44,766 nt of DNA from a virus, in IMG/VR virus record IMGVR_UViG_3300047476_000617, positions 1 to 44,766 of that record; one strand, written 5' to 3'. A program made the position numbers and the translations under genes. Shown piece after piece: positions 7,746-14,818 of this stretch. The notes under the pieces are model-generated. The model saw nothing but the letters and a program-made list of their open reading frames with translations. It did no database searches and was not told where the DNA came from. How positions within the stretch are numbered: the first letter of the stretch is position 1; each line of letters opens with the position of its first letter.

Positions 7746-8519
7746 CTATCGTTTGTTGTAGGGGGTTGGTTGATCAAATAAGTCGTCAGTTATCTGAGCG
7801 ACTGGGGGATCCAGCGGTGGATAGTCTGAGCATGAGAAGCAATCCTCTGAGGTCGCACAAACCTTCAAGAAGTCATTGAGAGTTCCGTTGTCCCTAGCTT
7901 CGACAGCTTGGCGGTAGATCTCGTTGACTCGCTCAAGAGCGTTTAGTGCAACCGCTTCATCGTATTTCTCATACCAGAAGTAGCCCGAGGTGAGGGAGAT
8001 GTCATTTCTAGGATAGAACTTGACAGCTACCTCATTTACCTCGAAGCCTAGCTTGGTCCAGCCATACCCATACAGGTGTGCCTGTATACGGTATGTGTTA
8101 CCTGGGCCTTTCTTTGGGAGCGACTTTAGCTTCGTCGTTCCCACTACCTTATGGTCAATAACAGTGCCTGTCTCCTTATCAAACAGGTCACAAGAACCTG
8201 TGATAGCGGTGTCACCGATATCGCCAATAGGAAGTCTCGTTTCAATAAGCCAACGAACAGCTGGTAGCTTCTCGTTAGCCTTGGCGAAGAACTCTTCAAA
8301 CTGTGCGTGCACAGCAGTTCCAATGAACGGCAACCAAGGCATGTCCGACACATGCTCGATTGGATACTTCTCCATGCCCATGAGCTTACGGGCTAGGCAT
8401 CGCACACAATCTGAGCCAATCTCACTTGGCCCAATCAGCTTCTGTAGCGAACGTGGTTGGTTGACAATAGCGTCGAAGACTACGTCTTCAATCGCCTTGT
8501 TCACTGGATGGTTTTGCAT
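7746..8519 (-). CDS. Cas4/RecB-like exonuclease
   Basis: This is a PD-(D/E)XK nuclease of 257 residues. SEIGSDCVRC gives C38 and C41, HAQFEEFF supplies H71, GSCDLFD supplies D111, DHK supplies D122 and K124, and YRIQAHLYGYGW holds the QxxxY motif. Cysteines at 221, 227 and 230 together with C38 match the four ligands of the Cas4 iron-sulphur cluster. Phage Cas4-like proteins are end-resecting nucleases used in recombination or replication. No CRISPR array or other cas gene is nearby, so this is the stand-alone phage type. The start is ATG, overlapping the upstream gene by 32 bases. Confidence 0.85.
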   Translation of the reverse strand: MQNHPVNKAIEDVVFDAIVNQPRSLQKLIGPSEIGSDCVRCLARKLMGMEKYPIEHVSDMPWLPFIGTAVHAQFEEFFAKANEKLPAVRWLIETRLPIGDIGDTAITGSCDLFDKETGTVIDHKVVGTTKLKSLPKKGPGNTYRIQAHLYGYGWTKLGFEVNEVAVKFYPRNDISLTSGYFWYEKYDEAVALNALERVNEIYRQAVEARDNGTLNDFLKVCATSEDCFSCSDYPPLDPPVAQITDDLFDQPTPYNKR

Positions 8520-8898
8520 TGGTCTCCTTGTTTGCGACCATCTCTAAGTCGTTGATCCCGTTGGTAACAACTCGAGCAGCCTCTTCAATCTCTTCTGCGA
8601 AGGCAATTTGGACCATGTCCTGAACCGCTGGCGAAATCCAGCAGTTGATAATTGCTGTTGCAAATTCGATGTTCTTAGACTCTACCACTCTTACGAGCAG
8701 CATTGCAAATACCGTTAGCAAAGTGTTGGCTTTCATAACGGTTAGTGACTCATGATCTTTCAGCGACTTACTCTCAATGAGCAGAGCTTCTTCTTCGCCG
8801 TAGCGCACAACCTCTGTTACCAAGGTCGACACCAAGGCCATGATTGCGTCTTCTGAAAGCATTAGCTTTTGTTCGTCGTTAGGTAGATCCTCCGACAT
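8488..8898 (-). CDS. Hypothetical helical protein in replication module
   Basis: The 136-residue product is acidic and almost entirely helical, with a hydrophobic central stretch (LLTVFAMLLVRVVE) that looks more like a packed helix than a membrane span. I recognise no family. A GGAGATAAC ribosome site precedes the ATG at 8898; the upstream SNF2-like helicase gene ends at 8900 and the Cas4-like gene starts inside the 3' end. It is thus translated as part of a tightly packed recombination operon and is probably an accessory subunit. Confidence 0.6.
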   Translation of the reverse strand: MSEDLPNDEQKLMLSEDAIMALVSTLVTEVVRYGEEEALLIESKSLKDHESLTVMKANTLLTVFAMLLVRVVESKNIEFATAIINCWISPAVQDMVQIAFAEEIEEAARVVTNGINDLEMVANKETNAKPSSEQGD

Positions 8899-8899
8899 G

Positions 8900-10399
8900 T
8901 TATCTCCTTAGCTGTGCCAGTATTTGTCTAGCGAACTCAACGCCCCTAGAGCCGTCAAGCAGCTCTCTGGACACATGGAAGCGTTCAGTGTTTTCACCAG
9001 CGATAGCCAAGTCAATGCTGTCGTTGGAAAGTAGCCACCAGATAGTAACTCGGTGGTTGCGCGATAGTCGGTCAATACGGTCTTCAACCTGTTCAGCATC
9101 GTCTGACGAATAAGGCACGTCGAAGAAGACTAGGTCATCTGCGGCATCTAAGTCAATACCTACGCCCATATTCATGGATAGCAGCACAACTCGTAGCTCG
9201 CTGTCGTGGTCCTGGAACTCCGCCTGGATGCGAGTACGCTCGGTCTGTGATGTTGAGCCGTCAAGAATCTCAGCCCTGACACCTAGCGCCTTTAGCTCAC
9301 GCTTGAGCCACTTGAGCGTGGCAACGAAGCTGGAAGCAACCACAACCTTGGATGGACCGAGCTTGTCAGAGTCACCATCGGTAGTCATGTAGCCACGAGC
9401 CTCGAGCCATTCAGCCAGCCACTCGAACTTGGTGGATGAGAATGAGCCAGTGATCTCATTGGTAGTGAAGTCCCAACCGGAACTGATGGCAAGCTGTCTG
9501 CTGCGTAGAGCTACGACAGCAGGAGTCATAGCTGACTTGCCATTGAAGTATTCCTTGACCAAGTCCATGTACGCCTTACGCTGTGGCTTAGCCATGTCGA
9601 GCGTGACGTTGATGTATTGCTTGGAAGGTCTGCCTTCTTGAATCTCCGCCTTCGTGCGACGGATGAGGTAAAGCTGGTCCCTGGCGACCCACTCGTGGGG
9701 GGCACGGAGATGTTGGGGGACGACTATGTCCTTAGTTCGGCCGCCAGGGAGTCTAATCGTGCGGGATTCCATCACGAAGTTTGTGAACATCCAATGCTTG
9801 TGGTTGGTGTACACCTCGGGGAACAGGAACTTGAGCGTACCGTAGCGATTCTCAAGCTTGCTGCGGTCAGGTGTACCACTAACAGCAATGCGTAATGCTT
9901 GCGAGTGAATGTCGAGCATGCGAAGCCCGCGCCAGAACTGGGTCATGTCATAGCGGGCATCAGCTGTGGTTGGCAGCACTCTATGCGCCTCGTCGATAAC
10001 GACTGCGTCATAGGTGTGATCAAATAGACGGGGGACTCGGCGCTCGCCGTTGGGCGAGATAGCGAGTGCGTCGTGGTTAGCAACGATAACTGCTGGAGTA
10101 TTTACCTCTCGCAGCCTATCGTTCTTGACCTCAGCCGTTCCCGACGTAAGGTCATAGATGTTGACACCCAAGGGAGCCACATACTTCATCACGTGGTCCT
10201 TCAGCCAAGTAGTTTTAGCTGGGAACTTTGGCGCGAGTATTAGCACAATACCGTTAGTGAAGCACCCGTCAGCTTCAAGAGCTGCCAGGCTCATCAGAGT
10301 CTTACCGGAACCAGGCTGGTCCGCTAGCAATACCCGCCTGCGATCAACGATAAAATCAACGGCTTGTTTCTGCTTCTCCCATAGGATGTCAACGATCAT
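8900..10399 (-). CDS. SNF2-like DEAD/H-box helicase
   Basis: This 499-residue protein is a two-lobed superfamily 2 ATPase. Walker A is DQPGSGKT (27-34), Walker B is DEAH (136-139) and motif III is SGTP (174-177). The C-terminal lobe has VVASSFVATLKWLKREL, LLSMNMGVGIDLDAAD and, for motif VI, EDRIDRLSRNH. Phages commonly carry such short SNF2-like helicases beside primase and Cas4-type nucleases, where they remodel or unwind DNA. The ATG start shares its last base with the stop region of the upstream gene (10399), so the pair is translationally coupled. Confidence 0.88.
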   Translation of the reverse strand: MIVDILWEKQKQAVDFIVDRRRVLLADQPGSGKTLMSLAALEADGCFTNGIVLILAPKFPAKTTWLKDHVMKYVAPLGVNIYDLTSGTAEVKNDRLREVNTPAVIVANHDALAISPNGERRVPRLFDHTYDAVVIDEAHRVLPTTADARYDMTQFWRGLRMLDIHSQALRIAVSGTPDRSKLENRYGTLKFLFPEVYTNHKHWMFTNFVMESRTIRLPGGRTKDIVVPQHLRAPHEWVARDQLYLIRRTKAEIQEGRPSKQYINVTLDMAKPQRKAYMDLVKEYFNGKSAMTPAVVALRSRQLAISSGWDFTTNEITGSFSSTKFEWLAEWLEARGYMTTDGDSDKLGPSKVVVASSFVATLKWLKRELKALGVRAEILDGSTSQTERTRIQAEFQDHDSELRVVLLSMNMGVGIDLDAADDLVFFDVPYSSDDAEQVEDRIDRLSRNHRVTIWWLLSNDSIDLAIAGENTERFHVSRELLDGSRGVEFARQILAQLRR

Positions 10400-10764
10400 T
10401 AGCTACTGGTCCTTGCTTGTCGGGTCAGACGGAACACAGACACAGAAGACTCTACATAGAAGTCCGAGAACTTCTCTTGAGGGAAGTTGCGCTTGATTAG
10501 CTCAGTGTTGAGGAGGACTCGAGTCTCCTTTGAGAGGGTAGCCATCTTCTTACCGTTGACTACCAGCTCACTCGAGCCCTCCTCGAACATTGACAGCAGG
10601 AGGTCGCGCACAGCTGCGCGAGACTCCTGAATCTTCTTCTCCTCCTCGCCTAGCTGTAGATACTGAGCGAGCAGGTTCTTGACCATTGGTGCTTTGCCTT
10701 TGGACACAATGGTCTGAGGGTTAGCAATAACCTCATTTAGAGGCACATCAGTTTTTGTCGACAT
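10399..10764 (-). CDS. Hypothetical protein, recombination-operon accessory
   Basis: I start at ATG 10764 because GAAAGGAGAAC lies directly upstream; an upstream ATG at 10791 falls inside the preceding gene. The 121-residue product has a helical middle (LAQYLQLGEEEKKIQESRAA), a GKKMATLSKETRVLLN segment and a C-terminal FYVESSVSVFRLTRQ strand. The C-terminus resembles short phage proteins encoded beside exonucleases and helicases that handle recombination substrates. I infer only this association; no catalytic motif is present. Confidence 0.55.
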   Translation of the reverse strand: MSTKTDVPLNEVIANPQTIVSKGKAPMVKNLLAQYLQLGEEEKKIQESRAAVRDLLLSMFEEGSSELVVNGKKMATLSKETRVLLNTELIKRNFPQEKFSDFYVESSVSVFRLTRQARTSS

Positions 10765-11083
10765 CGTTCTCCTTTCGATCGACATAGTCAAGCATCTCTT
10801 TCACTACGCCAGAGTAGCCAACCAGGGTGGCTATATCCTCTAGTGTAACTAATCGAGCCTTGACCATTTGTTCACCGTTCATCTCCAGTGACACTACAAA
10901 GGTATCATTCTGAAGTTTGAGCGGAATAACTGTTAGTAGCGCGGCCATGCCGTAGTCATCATGCTGTCCCTTGACGCTGCCGATGAAGTCGTATGGTCTG
11001 TCCGTTATGTTACGGAAGCCCATTGTCTTGAGTGTGTCAATGACGTACTTAGACAGTCTTGGCAGTTTTCCTAGCTGGGACAT
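10748..11083 (-). CDS. Hypothetical protein
   Basis: The protein has 111 residues, a mixed alpha/beta pattern and the segments VIPLKLQNDTFVVSLEMNG and ATLVGYSGVVKEMLDYVD. I recognise no family. The start (ATG 11083) lies inside the 3' end of the WhiB gene, and its end overlaps the next gene by 17 bases, showing compact co-translation. The C-terminus is charged (RKENDVDKN). It probably belongs to the recombination and regulation operon. Confidence 0.5.
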   Translation of the reverse strand: MSQLGKLPRLSKYVIDTLKTMGFRNITDRPYDFIGSVKGQHDDYGMAALLTVIPLKLQNDTFVVSLEMNGEQMVKARLVTLEDIATLVGYSGVVKEMLDYVDRKENDVDKN

Positions 11084-11357
11084 TAGATTTCTTTAGTCGC
11101 TTTCTTTCTTGGTAAGTCATGCCGCCCCATACGCCCCACTCCTCTTTAGCCTCTAATGCGTAGGTGAGGCAGTCATTAGTAATGGGGCATTGTTGGCACA
11201 ACGCTTTGGCCGCGCGGATATCCGCGTGACCGGATCCTGGCATGGAGTCTCCAAAGAACAGGTCGGGGTAGTTGGTACATGGCGTAATTGCTGGGGCAGC
11301 ATCTATCGCCTTTTGTAGTTCCAACCACAGATCCCACTGTTGCTTGGAGCGCACCAT
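11049..11357 (-). CDS. WhiB-family iron-sulphur transcription regulator
   Basis: With the ATG at 11357 the product has 102 residues. Cysteines at 27, 54, 57 and 63 (the CxxCxxxxxC spacing of the family) bind a [4Fe-4S] cluster, GVWGG at 75-79 is the hallmark turn, and a basic KRLKKSNVPARK tail binds DNA. WhiB proteins occur only in actinobacteria and their phages, where they contact the primary sigma factor and redirect transcription. This gene is therefore the best host marker in the window. In-frame ATGs at 11393 and 11411 lie upstream; none has a strong ribosome site, so the start is uncertain. Confidence 0.9.
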   Translation of the reverse strand: MVRSKQQWDLWLELQKAIDAAPAITPCTNYPDLFFGDSMPGSGHADIRAAKALCQQCPITNDCLTYALEAKEEWGVWGGMTYQERKRLKKSNVPARKTAKTV

Positions 11358-11361
11358 AATT

Positions 11362-11667
11362 CTATGAACTCTTGGCACACTCACAGCCTTCATCGGGGTA
11401 AGTAGCAACACTCTTGCCTAGATTGGCAAGCTTCTCAAGCAATTCCATTTCCTCCTTGTATGGTGGCATGACGGTACGTGCTGATTGTTCCACTTGACGG
11501 CCGAGGCGCAGCAGGAACTCGTCATTGTCTGCGGCATCTTTACGGACAAGCACAATAGTCTTCATGTCATCGCTCTTGATGTCGTAAGTAACTGCGACCT
11601 CTAGGACGATGTTGTTGGAAATCTCAGCAGCCTCTTTATCGAGCTTGTAACGGTTCTTCTTGGACAT
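11362..11667 (-). CDS. Hypothetical small protein
   Basis: The start MSKKNRYKLDKEA (ATG 11667) is preferred because the longer frame runs through the upstream gene; AAGAGAC precedes it weakly. The 101-residue product is a mix of strands (NNIVLEVAVTYDIK, TIVLVRKD) and a helix (EEMELLEKLANLGKSV), with a CEC pair near the C-terminus. I do not recognise it. It lies just upstream of WhiB in the same transcription unit and may be a partner or a host-interaction protein. Confidence 0.5.
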   Translation of the reverse strand: MSKKNRYKLDKEAAEISNNIVLEVAVTYDIKSDDMKTIVLVRKDAADNDEFLLRLGRQVEQSARTVMPPYKEEMELLEKLANLGKSVATYPDEGCECAKSS

Positions 11668-11923
11668 CTGTCTCTTTTCTTCTCGCATAGTGAGCGTATG
11701 TGCCGTCTGGGTTCGTGCGAGTTGCGAACTCAAATGGTAACTTGTGCCTCCGACAAATTGCGTACAGAGGGCTAAGGTTCTTGGTGGAGGCAGGGTCGAT
11801 GAGTGCCCACTCGCCTGGGCGAGCTTCCAGTTCCTCAATCAAAGTCCAATACTTAGACCTCTTGCGACCTAGGTTGGATTTACCTGTCGAGCGGGGTGGG
11901 GGTGACTCCCATACGACTTCCAT
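11636..11923 (-). CDS. Hypothetical small basic protein
   Basis: This is a 95-residue protein with a strong AGGAGG ribosome site six bases before ATG 11923. The sequence RSKYWTLIEELEARPGEWALID, followed by YAICRRHKLPFEFATR, is typical of short actinophage proteins in which a helix pairs with a small sheet. It is basic and could bind nucleic acid. Its 3' end overlaps the next gene by 32 bases. No named family is assigned. Confidence 0.55.
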   Translation of the reverse strand: MEVVWESPPPRSTGKSNLGRKRSKYWTLIEELEARPGEWALIDPASTKNLSPLYAICRRHKLPFEFATRTNPDGTYAHYARRKETDVQEEPLQAR

Positions 11924-12115
11924 TTAGCCTCCTGAATTGCTTGGGTGAACGGTGTGAGCGTTCCGGAACTTCTCTACATCCTCCTGAATGTAGCGAATGG
12001 CAGAGCTGTTCGATCCGCCATACTTTAGGTACTTGGGTCCGATGTTGCGACTACGCCACTTCTGTAGCGTGTTGAGAGATACGCCAAGGTAGGCGCTTGT
12101 CTCAGCAGACGACAT
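11924..12115 (-). CDS. Excisionase/AlpA-like HTH protein
   Basis: I start at ATG 12115, which overlaps the upstream stop as TAATG, so the two genes are coupled. The 63-residue product has the winged-helix pattern of the excisionase/AlpA and MerR-like HTH_17 group: SSAETSAYLGVSLNTLQKWR, then IGPKYLKYGG and IRYIQEDVEKF. Such proteins bind DNA as excisionases or small regulators. No integrase gene is visible, so a regulator role (or a relic of a temperate ancestor) is more likely than excision. Confidence 0.7.
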   Translation of the reverse strand: MSSAETSAYLGVSLNTLQKWRSRNIGPKYLKYGGSNSSAIRYIQEDVEKFRNAHTVHPSNSGG

Positions 12116-12345
12116 TAGTCGATGCTGTATCGGGTTATCTCCCACTGGTTCTTGTCCTTGTTCCATACGTAATGCTTCTCGCCTCCGTTGTCTAGGGTTA
12201 CGATTTTGTTGAGCACTTCCATCGAGATGACAATGTCATCCGAAAAGATACCATGCTCGGTTGCCGCCTTATACGCGGAGTCAGCTTCCTCGTCAGAGTT
12301 AGCGAACACCTTGTAAGCGGTGCTGTGAATGTACTCATACTTCAC
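12115..12345 (-). CDS. Hypothetical small acidic protein
   Basis: The protein has 76 residues. The N-terminus (MKYEYIHSTAYKVFANSDEEAD) is followed by a helix and a C-terminal hairpin (EKHYVWNKDKNQWEITRYSID). It resembles the product of 12836-13033, with a similar strand-helix layout and an aromatic N-terminus, so the two may be distant duplicates. The stop overlaps the HTH gene start. Function unknown; probably an early host-takeover or regulatory protein by context. Confidence 0.5.
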   Translation of the reverse strand: MKYEYIHSTAYKVFANSDEEADSAYKAATEHGIFSDDIVISMEVLNKIVTLDNGGEKHYVWNKDKNQWEITRYSID

Positions 12346-12589
12346 GATTGCCTTCTTTCTCTAGAGCGTCTAGATATGCCATTGCTACTCCGAGACCGTG
12401 CTTGTGCTTGGCATCTGCGGAGTCATACAGCGACTTGATTTGAGTCTGTATTAGGTTGAAGTAATGGGTTCGGGCGTTGCCTACACCATTGCGGTATCCC
12501 TCTCGGACACCTATGTTGAATGAGTAATCGAGTTCCTCTTCAAAAAAGTGGTCAGCGATTACTTCTCGGATTTTCTTACCTAGACCCAT
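12335..12589 (-). CDS. Hypothetical small helical protein
   Basis: The start is ATG 12589 (GAGGAAG upstream), giving 84 residues beginning MGLGKKIREVIADHFF. The segment SFNIGVREGYRNGVGNARTH and the C-terminal HKHGLGVAMAYLDALEKE are helical with a Gly/His-rich middle. I recognise no family. It overlaps its neighbours on both sides and belongs to the run of small early genes. Confidence 0.5.
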   Translation of the reverse strand: MGLGKKIREVIADHFFEEELDYSFNIGVREGYRNGVGNARTHYFNLIQTQIKSLYDSADAKHKHGLGVAMAYLDALEKEGNREV

Positions 12590-12836
12590 TTTCTTCCTCG
12601 ATTCGTTTCTTGGTCTCGTTGTCGCCCTGGGTGATTGCGACAATGTAGTTGTAAACCTCTTCGCCGTCTAGCTTCATGGTGAGCAGCATCCATTCGTCAT
12701 AGCTCAGGTAGCCATGACGATAGAAGACAATCTCCTCGGCATTGCCGTATTGACCTTCGGGCGTGACATACATCTTTACATCTTTGGCAGCCTCGTATGT
12801 ATCTCTGTAAAGGGCTTCCATGGAATCGCTAAGCAT
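12576..12836 (-). CDS. Hypothetical small acidic protein
   Basis: This 86-residue protein is preceded by GGAGGAG nine bases before ATG 12836; that ATG overlaps the upstream stop as TAATG. The sequence contains MYVTPEGQYGNAEEIVFYRH and a C-terminal charged helix. No family is recognised. The tight coupling with both neighbours shows an operon of small proteins whose products are likely made in similar amounts early in infection. Confidence 0.5.
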   Translation of the reverse strand: MLSDSMEALYRDTYEAAKDVKMYVTPEGQYGNAEEIVFYRHGYLSYDEWMLLTMKLDGEEVYNYIVAITQGDNETKKRIEEENGSR

Positions 12837-13033
12837 TAGTCAATCTCCTCCAGTTCGGTAGGGAACATCTCATTTCCCTTGTGTTTTCTTGAGACATAAG
12901 GCAGGTTCTCTACCCCAATCTCTCCGGTGGAAAAAACGCTGTCTACTAACTTCTGAGCCCCCTCAAGGCTATTAGCCTTGAAACGAACCTTGTAGGTAGC
13001 GATATCGTCGTACCAGAACTCGTACTCTTTCAT
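12836..13033 (-). CDS. Hypothetical small protein
   Basis: The start is ATG 13033 (AAGGAG upstream; TAATG overlap with the previous gene), giving 65 residues. The strand-helix-strand order (KEYEFWYDDIATYKVRFKAN, then SLEGAQKLVDSVF) resembles small DpnD/PcfM-like proteins, but this resemblance is weak. A longer frame to 13078 has no ribosome site. Confidence 0.5.
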   Translation of the reverse strand: MKEYEFWYDDIATYKVRFKANSLEGAQKLVDSVFSTGEIGVENLPYVSRKHKGNEMFPTELEEID

Positions 13034-13212
13034 TACTCTCCTTTGATTAGTGCGATTATCCAATCGGTGTAGTTCCAACCAACTGGGTGTGCGCCACCTT
13101 CTTCTTCGATAATCTTGATGATGCGTTGCTTTTCTTCTGCTTCGCCACGCAATACGCCCTCGTTGTAGGCTCTGACGGCGTTGGCGGCGATTACATCTTG
13201 TAGATCGCTCAC
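13033..13212 (-). CDS. Hypothetical small protein (GTG start)
   Basis: The 59-residue product begins at GTG 13212 with AAGGAG upstream. The first part (DLQDVIAANAVRAYNEGVLR) is a helix continuing through a charged EAEEKQRIIKIIEEEGG stretch, then a short aromatic C-terminus (WNYTDWIIALIKGE). It may form a coiled coil. Function unknown. Confidence 0.5.
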   Translation of the reverse strand: MSDLQDVIAANAVRAYNEGVLRGEAEEKQRIIKIIEEEGGAHPVGWNYTDWIIALIKGE

Positions 13213-13223
13213 TTTACTCTCCT

Positions 13224-13478
13224 TTATATTGCTTCGACAAAGTCGAAGTCGATTGTCTGAGCCACCCACATACAGCCGAGGTCTGGCTCAAAGTATGGCG
13301 AGTAGATAAGCATCTCGCCTAAGTCATAGTCGATGTCAAACTTCTTGCGAACATCTTCGCTAAGCACAATAAACAGCTGGTCTTTGTCAACATCGGCAGT
13401 TAGCTCACGATTGAAGACACACTCTACTCCGATTACTTCATCCGGATCTTCGATCCTAGGTTTGGCAAGCAGCGTCAT
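13224..13478 (-). CDS. Hypothetical small acidic protein
   Basis: The protein has 84 residues and starts at ATG 13478 with AAGGAG upstream. It is strongly acidic with alternating strands (VIGVECVFNRELTADV, LFIVLSEDV, MLIYSPYF). It is the first gene after the three-hairpin spacer at 13521-13673, so its expression may depend on that RNA structure. No family is recognised. Confidence 0.5.
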   Translation of the reverse strand: MTLLAKPRIEDPDEVIGVECVFNRELTADVDKDQLFIVLSEDVRKKFDIDYDLGEMLIYSPYFEPDLGCMWVAQTIDFDFVEAI

Positions 13479-13520
13479 AGCTCTCCTTAGTTGTGCTGGT
13501 ACTTTCTATTCGAGGGAAGG

Positions 13521-13673
13521 GCTCCCCACCGCTGGGAGAAAGGGGGGAAAGAACCAGCGGTGGAGAGCATAACAGAACACCTACCTCCCGAGCAAATTGG
13601 GGGGAAGGGAGGAGGTAGATGTCCTGAGTTGGTTGGGGTAGCCCCGGAGCAAAAGGGGGGGTAGGGCTACCCC
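13521..13673 (-). repeat. Three tandem hairpins with a shared loop motif
   Basis: In the 201-base gap between the amidotransferase gene and the small-gene run lie three hairpins. They pair 13521-13535 with 13554-13568 (15 bp, one mismatch), 13581-13588 with 13611-13618 (8 bp) and 13635-13644 with 13664-13673 (10 bp). The stems are unrelated in sequence. The minus-strand loops all carry CCCCCC followed by a short T-rich stretch and a CTC-ending segment, TTTGCTC in two of the three. No T-tract follows any stem. I read this as a structured RNA or a multi-step attenuator; it is not a CRISPR array because the stems differ and there are no constant repeats. Confidence 0.7.
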
Positions 13674-13679
13674 AAGTTG

Positions 13680-14753
13680 TTAGAACAGTTGGGAGTCATC
13701 GTTCATGGTGGAGACAAGCTCACCATTAGGGAGGACTTTACCGTAGTCAATGAGCAGAACGCTAGGGTCATCGGCAAGCATGTATAGCTCGTTGACCCAT
13801 AGGTCGCGTTCGTCTTCGGTGTAATACAGGGTGTCAGGGCGAGGTGATAGCTCCTCTTGGACTTCGGTCCAGAATGTGGTGTGAAGCGTTGACTTGTATT
13901 GTGGCTGGTCGAAACTATCGTTCCAAGCATTGAACTCGGCTATGTCGTCATAGTCCCATTCGTCATCCCAGCCGTAACCCGGCACGTAGCTGGGAATGTT
14001 ATCACTGCCCTTCGCGCCAGATGTCTGGTGACGGTAGTAACTGTAATCCCAGCGATAGCCAGTGTCCTTCGGGGCAGGCAACATCTCCTTGCTGAGCATG
14101 ACACCGTAGCGGATGGTGAAGTATTCCAACTCGTTAGCGGTATACATCCATGTCGGGGCAAGGTCTAGTTGGATAAGAGCACGCCACAACAATGCCTCGG
14201 TGCTGGCAAAGACAAACGAGCCGTCTTCGAGTTGAGCCATAGTGAGTGGTGAGTGCTGATACCTAGCAAGGTGAAGCATGTTAGGGTCACGCTTGTCGAG
14301 CCATGCGATAGCAGCATCGCCGTCAAGTTGGTCAATGGCTTGTAGACCATGCTGCTCGAGCAAGGCTGGTATCACACTGGTATCAACAGGTGGCAAGTTG
14401 CCTGTAATGGTCTTGCGAACTTGCTGGTGGTTGTAGATAACGCCGTTGTGAACAAGGGCGATATTTAGATCGGGCGATGTCACAGGGTGGTTGTTGCGAT
14501 TGTCATCGACAGAGCCATGAGTGGCAAGCCTAGTGTGTAGGATAACCGTCTTGGCTTTGCGTGGCATGTGCTTGAGTGACAGCGATGAGCCGGGCTTAGC
14601 GGCTGAATGATAGCCGTGTATGCCGTTGTGATGGAAGCCGAAGCCCGATGCCATGTAGCCTCTATCTTCGATAGCGGTCAACAAGGCATTGGATAGTTGC
14701 CTGGCGTTGATTCTAGATTTGTCTGACAGGCTAAAGCCCGCAATTCCGCACAT
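13680..14753 (-). CDS. Class II glutamine amidotransferase
   Basis: The product (357 residues) starts MCGIAGF, leaving Cys2 as the N-terminal nucleophile. RGYMASGFGFHHNG, TRLATHGSVDDNRNNHP and LVHNGVIYNH carry the substrate-binding Arg, Asn and Gly residues of class II (Ntn-type) amidotransferases. These enzymes release ammonia from glutamine for a partner synthetase. The C-terminal part (from about 210) is acidic and aromatic and contains no synthetase domain, so the partner is separate: the amidoligase at 14819 is encoded 65 bases upstream in the same unit. RBS AGAAAGGAG. Such pairs are predicted to make amide-modified peptides or wall components; the substrate is unknown. Confidence 0.88.
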   Translation of the reverse strand: MCGIAGFSLSDKSRINARQLSNALLTAIEDRGYMASGFGFHHNGIHGYHSAAKPGSSLSLKHMPRKAKTVILHTRLATHGSVDDNRNNHPVTSPDLNIALVHNGVIYNHQQVRKTITGNLPPVDTSVIPALLEQHGLQAIDQLDGDAAIAWLDKRDPNMLHLARYQHSPLTMAQLEDGSFVFASTEALLWRALIQLDLAPTWMYTANELEYFTIRYGVMLSKEMLPAPKDTGYRWDYSYYRHQTSGAKGSDNIPSYVPGYGWDDEWDYDDIAEFNAWNDSFDQPQYKSTLHTTFWTEVQEELSPRPDTLYYTEDERDLWVNELYMLADDPSVLLIDYGKVLPNGELVSTMNDDSQLF

Positions 14754-14779
14754 AAGTGCTCCTTTCTGTTCTATCCGAC

Positions 14780-14808
14780 GGGCTGGGCAGTGTTTACCTG
14801 CCCCGCCC
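14780..14808 (-). other. Hairpin between amidoligase and amidotransferase genes
   Basis: GGGC (14780-14783) and GGGCAG (14785-14790) pair with CTGCCC (14798-14803) and GCCC (14805-14808) around a 7-base loop, with one mismatch. No T-tract follows on the minus strand. It separates the two genes of the amide-forming pair and could adjust their ratio or mark an mRNA processing point. Confidence 0.5.
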
Positions 14809-14818
14809 TATCTGATAA

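Noticed and set aside
7746-8519. Cas4 as part of a CRISPR system
   Set aside because: No cas1, cas2 or repeat array is present; stand-alone Cas4-like nucleases are normal in phages.
13521-13673. CRISPR-like array
   Set aside because: There are no constant direct repeats with unique spacers; only the hairpin loops are shared.
13479-13679. tRNA genes in the structured gap
   Set aside because: No cloverleaf, no T-loop GTTCRA and no CCA-like end; I saw no tRNA anywhere in the window.
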